A stretch of 8,317 bases of DNA from GCA-003244245 sp035714625 (lineage in GTDB: Bacteria > Actinomycetota > Actinomycetes > Mycobacteriales > Pseudonocardiaceae): assembly GCA_035714625.1 (NCBI GenBank), contig DASTLT010000093.1, forward strand, positions 1 through 8,317, read 5' to 3'. Each line of letters starts with the position of its first letter. The first letter of the stretch is position 1. The notes under the pieces were generated by a model. The model saw only the letters and a program-made list of their open reading frames with translations, ran no database searches and was not told the origin of the DNA. Of this stretch, positions 6,213 to 8,317 are shown in pieces. Made by a program: the position numbers and the translations under genes.

Positions 6213-7777
6213 GAGAGCTCCTCGTCGCGGCCCGCGGCGATCACCGCCTCGAGCAGGCTGTCAATGTCCTCCGGCCGGGCAGTCGGGTTGAGCAGGGTGA
6301 GCTTGAGGCACACCGAGGGCAGTGCAGCGGGCCCGTCCAGCCGCACCGAGGTGCGGCCGATCAGAACCTGGCCGCTGCGCAGCAGCCGCCGGCGCAGCGC
6401 AGCGTTGAGGCTGCTGTCGCCGCCGGGCTGGACACCCCGGTACCGGAACACCACGGTGGTCAGCTCGGCGGCGGACACCAGCTCCAGTGCGGGCTCGGCG
6501 TCGATCCGCCGCTGCGCGTGCCGGGCCAGATCGTGGCAGATGTCCACCATCCGGCCCAGCCCGGTACGGCCATAGGCGAGCAGCGTGGCGGCAATCTTCA
6601 CCGCGTCCGCCCGGCGGGTGGTCTGCAGGCTCCTGCCGAGCAGCCCGTCATAGCCGGCCACCGAGTCGTCGACCGGGTTGAGGTAGGCGACCTGGCGTTC
6701 CAGCGATGCGAAACAGGCGGTGTCACGGACCAGCAGGGCGCTGGCCGCCGCCGGCTGCCAGCCGATCTTGTGCAGGTCCAGGGTGACCGAGTCGGCGGCC
6801 TCCAGCCCGCTCAGCAGCGGAGCCATCCGGTCCGAGAACAGCGCACCGAACCCGTAGGCGGCGTCAACGTGCACCCACACCCGGTACTGGGCGGCCACCT
6901 CGGCAATCTCGGGCAGCGGGTCCACGCTGCCGAAGTCCGTGGTACCTGCGGTGGCGACCACCGCGACCGGGGTGACGTCGGGTCCCAGCGCGTCGAGCTG
7001 CGCGACGAGCGCGTCGGGCCGCATCCGGTAGCGGTGGTCGACCTCGACAGCCCGCACCGCGGCCTCGCCGAGGCCGAGCGTCGCACAGGCGCGCTGCACC
7101 GAGAAGTGCGCCACCTCGCTGGCCAGCACCACGGGCCGGGGCAGCGCGGCGACGCCGTCGCGGCGGATGTTCACCCCGCACCGGGTGGCGGCCCCGTCCC
7201 GGGCCAGCAGCAGCGCGAGCAGGTTGGACATCGATCCACCCGGGGTGAGCACCCCATGCGCATCGCTGCCCAGCCCGGCCATCTGGGCCAGCACCTCGAC
7301 CACCCAACCCTCAACGGCGAGGGTGGCAGGCCCGGAGTCGTAGGTGTCCAGAGAGGCGTTGCCCACCGACGCCAGGGCGTCAGCGGCCACCGCGACGGTC
7401 AGCGGCGGCGGCTGCAGGTGCGCTGCGGCGTGGCAGTGTGACAGGTCGAGTCCGTACCGGCCCAGCACCGTGACCAGCCAGCGCAGTGCGACGGCGGCTC
7501 CGGTGCCATGCTCGGGCAACTCGGTGGGCCCGAGCGCGGCCCGGGCGGCGGCGAGGACCTCCGCGGGGGTGCCCTGCGGCAGCGGGCCGGCGCCCCGGTG
7601 TCCGGCGAGCGCGCCACTCACGATGTGGGTGAGCAGTGTGCTGAGCTCGGCCAGGCCCGCGGGACTGCCTGCCAGGGTGGCGGGTGGGGCGGTAGCTGGC
7701 TCGAGGTAGTCACCTGTCTCGAGGTAATCGCCCACTGATGCGGTGGGTCGGGACGAGGCCGTGGCGGCCGGAATCAC
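6209..7777 (-). CDS. PLP-dependent amino acid decarboxylase forming the siderophore diamine (DesA/RhbB-like)
   Basis: The 522-residue group II pyridoxal-phosphate decarboxylase is the first gene of the operon. It shows GVLTPGGSMSNL (175-186), AHFSVQRA (223-230, His224 stacks on PLP), HVDAAYGFGALF (303-314, Asp305 pairs with the PLP pyridine nitrogen) and DLHKIGWQP (334-342, Lys337 as the Schiff-base lysine). Relatives decarboxylate lysine to cadaverine (DesA) or 2,4-diaminobutyrate to 1,3-diaminopropane (RhbB). Context makes one of these the likely reaction, but the sequence alone does not choose. GTG 7777-7775 is the start because GGAGGT lies four bases upstream. The first ~40 residues are low complexity and contain a tandem GDYLET/GDYLEP repeat, so a downstream GTG (7735, Val15) is a weaker alternative. 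Iron repression is expected from the operator just upstream. Confidence 0.9.
   Translation of the reverse strand: MIPAATASSRPTASVGDYLETGDYLEPATAPPATLAGSPAGLAELSTLLTHIVSGALAGHRGAGPLPQGTPAEVLAAARAALGPTELPEHGTGAAVALRWLVTVLGRYGLDLSHCHAAAHLQPPPLTVAVAADALASVGNASLDTYDSGPATLAVEGWVVEVLAQMAGLGSDAHGVLTPGGSMSNLLALLLARDGAATRCGVNIRRDGVAALPRPVVLASEVAHFSVQRACATLGLGEAAVRAVEVDHRYRMRPDALVAQLDALGPDVTPVAVVATAGTTDFGSVDPLPEIAEVAAQYRVWVHVDAAYGFGALFSDRMAPLLSGLEAADSVTLDLHKIGWQPAAASALLVRDTACFASLERQVAYLNPVDDSVAGYDGLLGRSLQTTRRADAVKIAATLLAYGRTGLGRMVDICHDLARHAQRRIDAEPALELVSAAELTTVVFRYRGVQPGGDSSLNAALRRRLLRSGQVLIGRTSVRLDGPAALPSVCLKLTLLNPTARPEDIDSLLEAVIAAGRDEELS
7697..7732 (-). repeat. 18-nt tandem duplication in the decarboxylase N-terminus
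   Basis: Two adjacent 18-base units (7732-7715 and 7714-7697 on the - strand) agree at 15 of 18 positions and encode GDYLET and GDYLEP (residues 16-27). The frame is kept. The unit lies in the poorly conserved leader before the decarboxylase fold. Confidence 0.75.
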
Positions 7778-7780
7778 GGA

Positions 7781-7786
7781 ACCTCC
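7781..7786 (-). promoter_or_regulatory. Ribosome binding site GGAGGT of the decarboxylase
   Basis: On the - strand GGAGGT ends three bases before GTG 7777 (GGAGGTTCCGTG). It is the only strong Shine-Dalgarno sequence near the N-terminus, and it decides the GTG start. Confidence 0.75.
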
Positions 7787-7809
7787 GAGTGCGCTGTAGG
7801 TGCAGTCAA

Positions 7810-7828
7810 TTAGGCCAGGCTAACCACA
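7810..7828. promoter_or_regulatory. Iron box: IdeR/DmdR-type (DtxR family) operator
   Basis: The 19-base sequence TTAGGCCAGGCTAACCACA agrees at 15 of 19 positions with the consensus TTAGGTTAGGCTAACCTAA for actinobacterial Fe(II)-dependent DtxR-family repressors. The core AGGCTAACC is intact. It lies 33 bases upstream of the decarboxylase start and overlaps the predicted -10 hexamer and start site of the operon, the position expected for iron-dependent repression. It is about 175 bases from the divergent DUF948 gene, so control of that gene is less likely. Confidence 0.85.
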
Positions 7829-7851
7829 CCAACGTGACCCTGCGTTGTCAA
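7823..7851 (-). promoter_or_regulatory. Predicted housekeeping promoter of the siderophore operon
   Basis: On the - strand a perfect -35 TTGACA (7851-7846) is followed by a 17-base spacer and TGTGGT (7828-7823), which keeps T1, T3 and T6 of TATAAT. The weak -10 is offset by the ideal -35 and spacing. Transcription would begin near 7816, inside the iron box, leaving a leader of about 40 bases. This is predicted from sequence only. Confidence 0.55.
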
Positions 7852-7928
7852 CCGAACACACACTAGAACCGGGTGGCATCATCTCTTGCCGCGGACATCC
7901 CGACCGCCCCGACCGCCATGGCGCGCGG

Positions 7929-7934
7929 TAGCCT
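7929..7934 (+). promoter_or_regulatory. Tentative -10 element (TAGCCT) for the DUF948 gene
   Basis: TAGCCT fits the TANNNT form common in actinobacterial -10 regions and would start transcription about 60 bases before the GTG. No good -35 is seen at the usual distance; the place is filled by a tandem CCGACCGCC repeat (7900-7917). The call is weak. Confidence 0.3.
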
Positions 7935-7990
7935 GGGGCGCTCATCACCGGCGCGGCGGTCAGCCCGGCTGTGACCGGTCGGTATTTGCG

Positions 7991-7996
7991 AGGAGG
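7991..7996 (+). promoter_or_regulatory. Ribosome binding site AGGAGG of the DUF948 gene
   Basis: A perfect AGGAGG (continuing GG) lies five bases before GTG 8002 and fixes that codon as the start of the edge-truncated gene. Confidence 0.8.
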
Positions 7997-8001
7997 GGCA
8001 C

Positions 8002-8317
8002 GTGTCGGCAGGCCAGGTTGCCGCGCTCATCGCCGCGGGTGCGTTCGTGGTACTGGTGGGCTTGCTCGCCGTGCCACTGATCAAGCTGGGTCGTACCCTG
8101 GACGAGGCGGCGGTGGCGATCCGGAAGGCGAGCGAGGAGACCGACCCGCTGCTCACCGGTGCGAACACCACCGTCACCCAGGTGAACACCCAGTTGGAGC
8201 GGCTGGACGGGATCACGGCGAATGCGCAGTCGGTGACCGGCAATGTCTCGGTGCTGGCCTCGCTGTTCACCGCCACCCTGGGCGGGCCGTTGGTGCGCGC
8301 GGCGGCGCTGTCCTACG
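8002..8317 (+). CDS. DUF948 family single-pass membrane protein, N-terminal part
   Basis: The gene starts at GTG 8002 behind a perfect Shine-Dalgarno sequence and stays open to the right edge, so 105 codons are visible and the stop is missing. The product begins with a hydrophobic helix at about residues 5-25 (VAALIAAGAFVVLVGLLAV). It continues into an amphipathic stretch rich in Thr, Val, Asn and Gln (VTQVNTQLERLDGITANAQ) that looks coiled-coil-like, then LGGPLVRAAALSY. This layout and wording are typical of DUF948 proteins of actinomycetes, whose function is unknown. In many such genomes the gene precedes a short membrane protein gene and alaS, so those may follow beyond the window. It is transcribed away from the siderophore operon. 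The family call rests on pattern recognition only. Confidence 0.82.
   Translation, partial: MSAGQVAALIAAGAFVVLVGLLAVPLIKLGRTLDEAAVAIRKASEETDPLLTGANTTVTQVNTQLERLDGITANAQSVTGNVSVLASLFTATLGGPLVRAAALSY

Noticed and set aside
4533..6291. Long + strand open frames (about 380 and 328 codons) opposite synthetase 1
   Set aside because: They mirror the codon pattern of the IucA/IucC gene, overlap each other in different frames and show no domain or ribosome binding site.
756..7777. Desferrioxamine (desABCD) operon
   Set aside because: The desferrioxamine operon has the order decarboxylase, monooxygenase, acyltransferase and a single DesD. Here the order differs and a second, unlike NIS synthetase is present.
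7918..7974. Possible 18-codon leader peptide (ATG at 7918) before the DUF948 gene
   Set aside because: No ribosome binding site, and the ATG lies upstream of the predicted transcription start; nothing suggests attenuation.
7863..8276. 137-codon - strand open frame opposite the DUF948 gene
   Set aside because: The + strand frame has a perfect ribosome binding site and a membrane helix typical of DUF948; the antisense frame has neither.
1..8317. CRISPR arrays, tRNA/rRNA genes, IS elements or integrases
   Set aside because: No regularly spaced repeats, no tRNA-like cloverleaf or T-loop sequence, and no transposase or integrase motif was found on either strand.

Overview
This is high-GC, codon-dense DNA of a kind typical of Actinomycetota. 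The two partial flanking genes (rarA and a DUF948 membrane protein of the sort that commonly sits near alaS) suggest a chromosomal housekeeping locus, possibly of a Pseudonocardiales-type actinomycete. That placement is inference, because no 16S or other taxon marker is present.

Layout: bases 1-488 hold the C-terminal part of the AAA+ replication/recombination factor RarA on the + strand. Bases 489-755 are a gene-free convergent spacer with several strong hairpins, probably a bidirectional terminator region. Bases 756-7777 are a tightly packed five-gene operon on the - strand. Bases 7778-8001 are a divergent promoter region with an iron-box operator. From 8002 to the window edge, the start of a DUF948 protein runs on the + strand.

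The operon, in transcription order, is: PLP-dependent diamine-forming decarboxylase (7777-6209), IucA/IucC-type NIS siderophore synthetase 1 (6212-4419), GNAT N-hydroxydiamine acyltransferase (4422-3850), FAD/NADPH amine N-monooxygenase (3853-2564) and IucA/IucC-type NIS synthetase 2 (2567-756). All four internal junctions are 4-nt ATGA or GTGA overlaps, so the five proteins are probably translationally coupled.

The pathway can be read from the gene set. An amino acid is decarboxylated to a diamine, one amine is N-hydroxylated and then acylated to a hydroxamate, and two different NIS synthetases attach two such arms to a carboxylic acid, most simply citrate. Order and content match rhbBCDEF of the rhizobactin 1021/schizokinen type, but the aminotransferase rhbA, which makes 2,4-diaminobutyrate, is absent. 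The product could therefore be an arthrobactin-like citrate dihydroxamate built from lysine-derived cadaverine, or a schizokinen-like compound if diaminobutyrate is made elsewhere. A near-consensus IdeR/DmdR iron box lies over the predicted -10 element of the operon, so iron repression is expected. No transporter, reductase or regulator gene is in the window.
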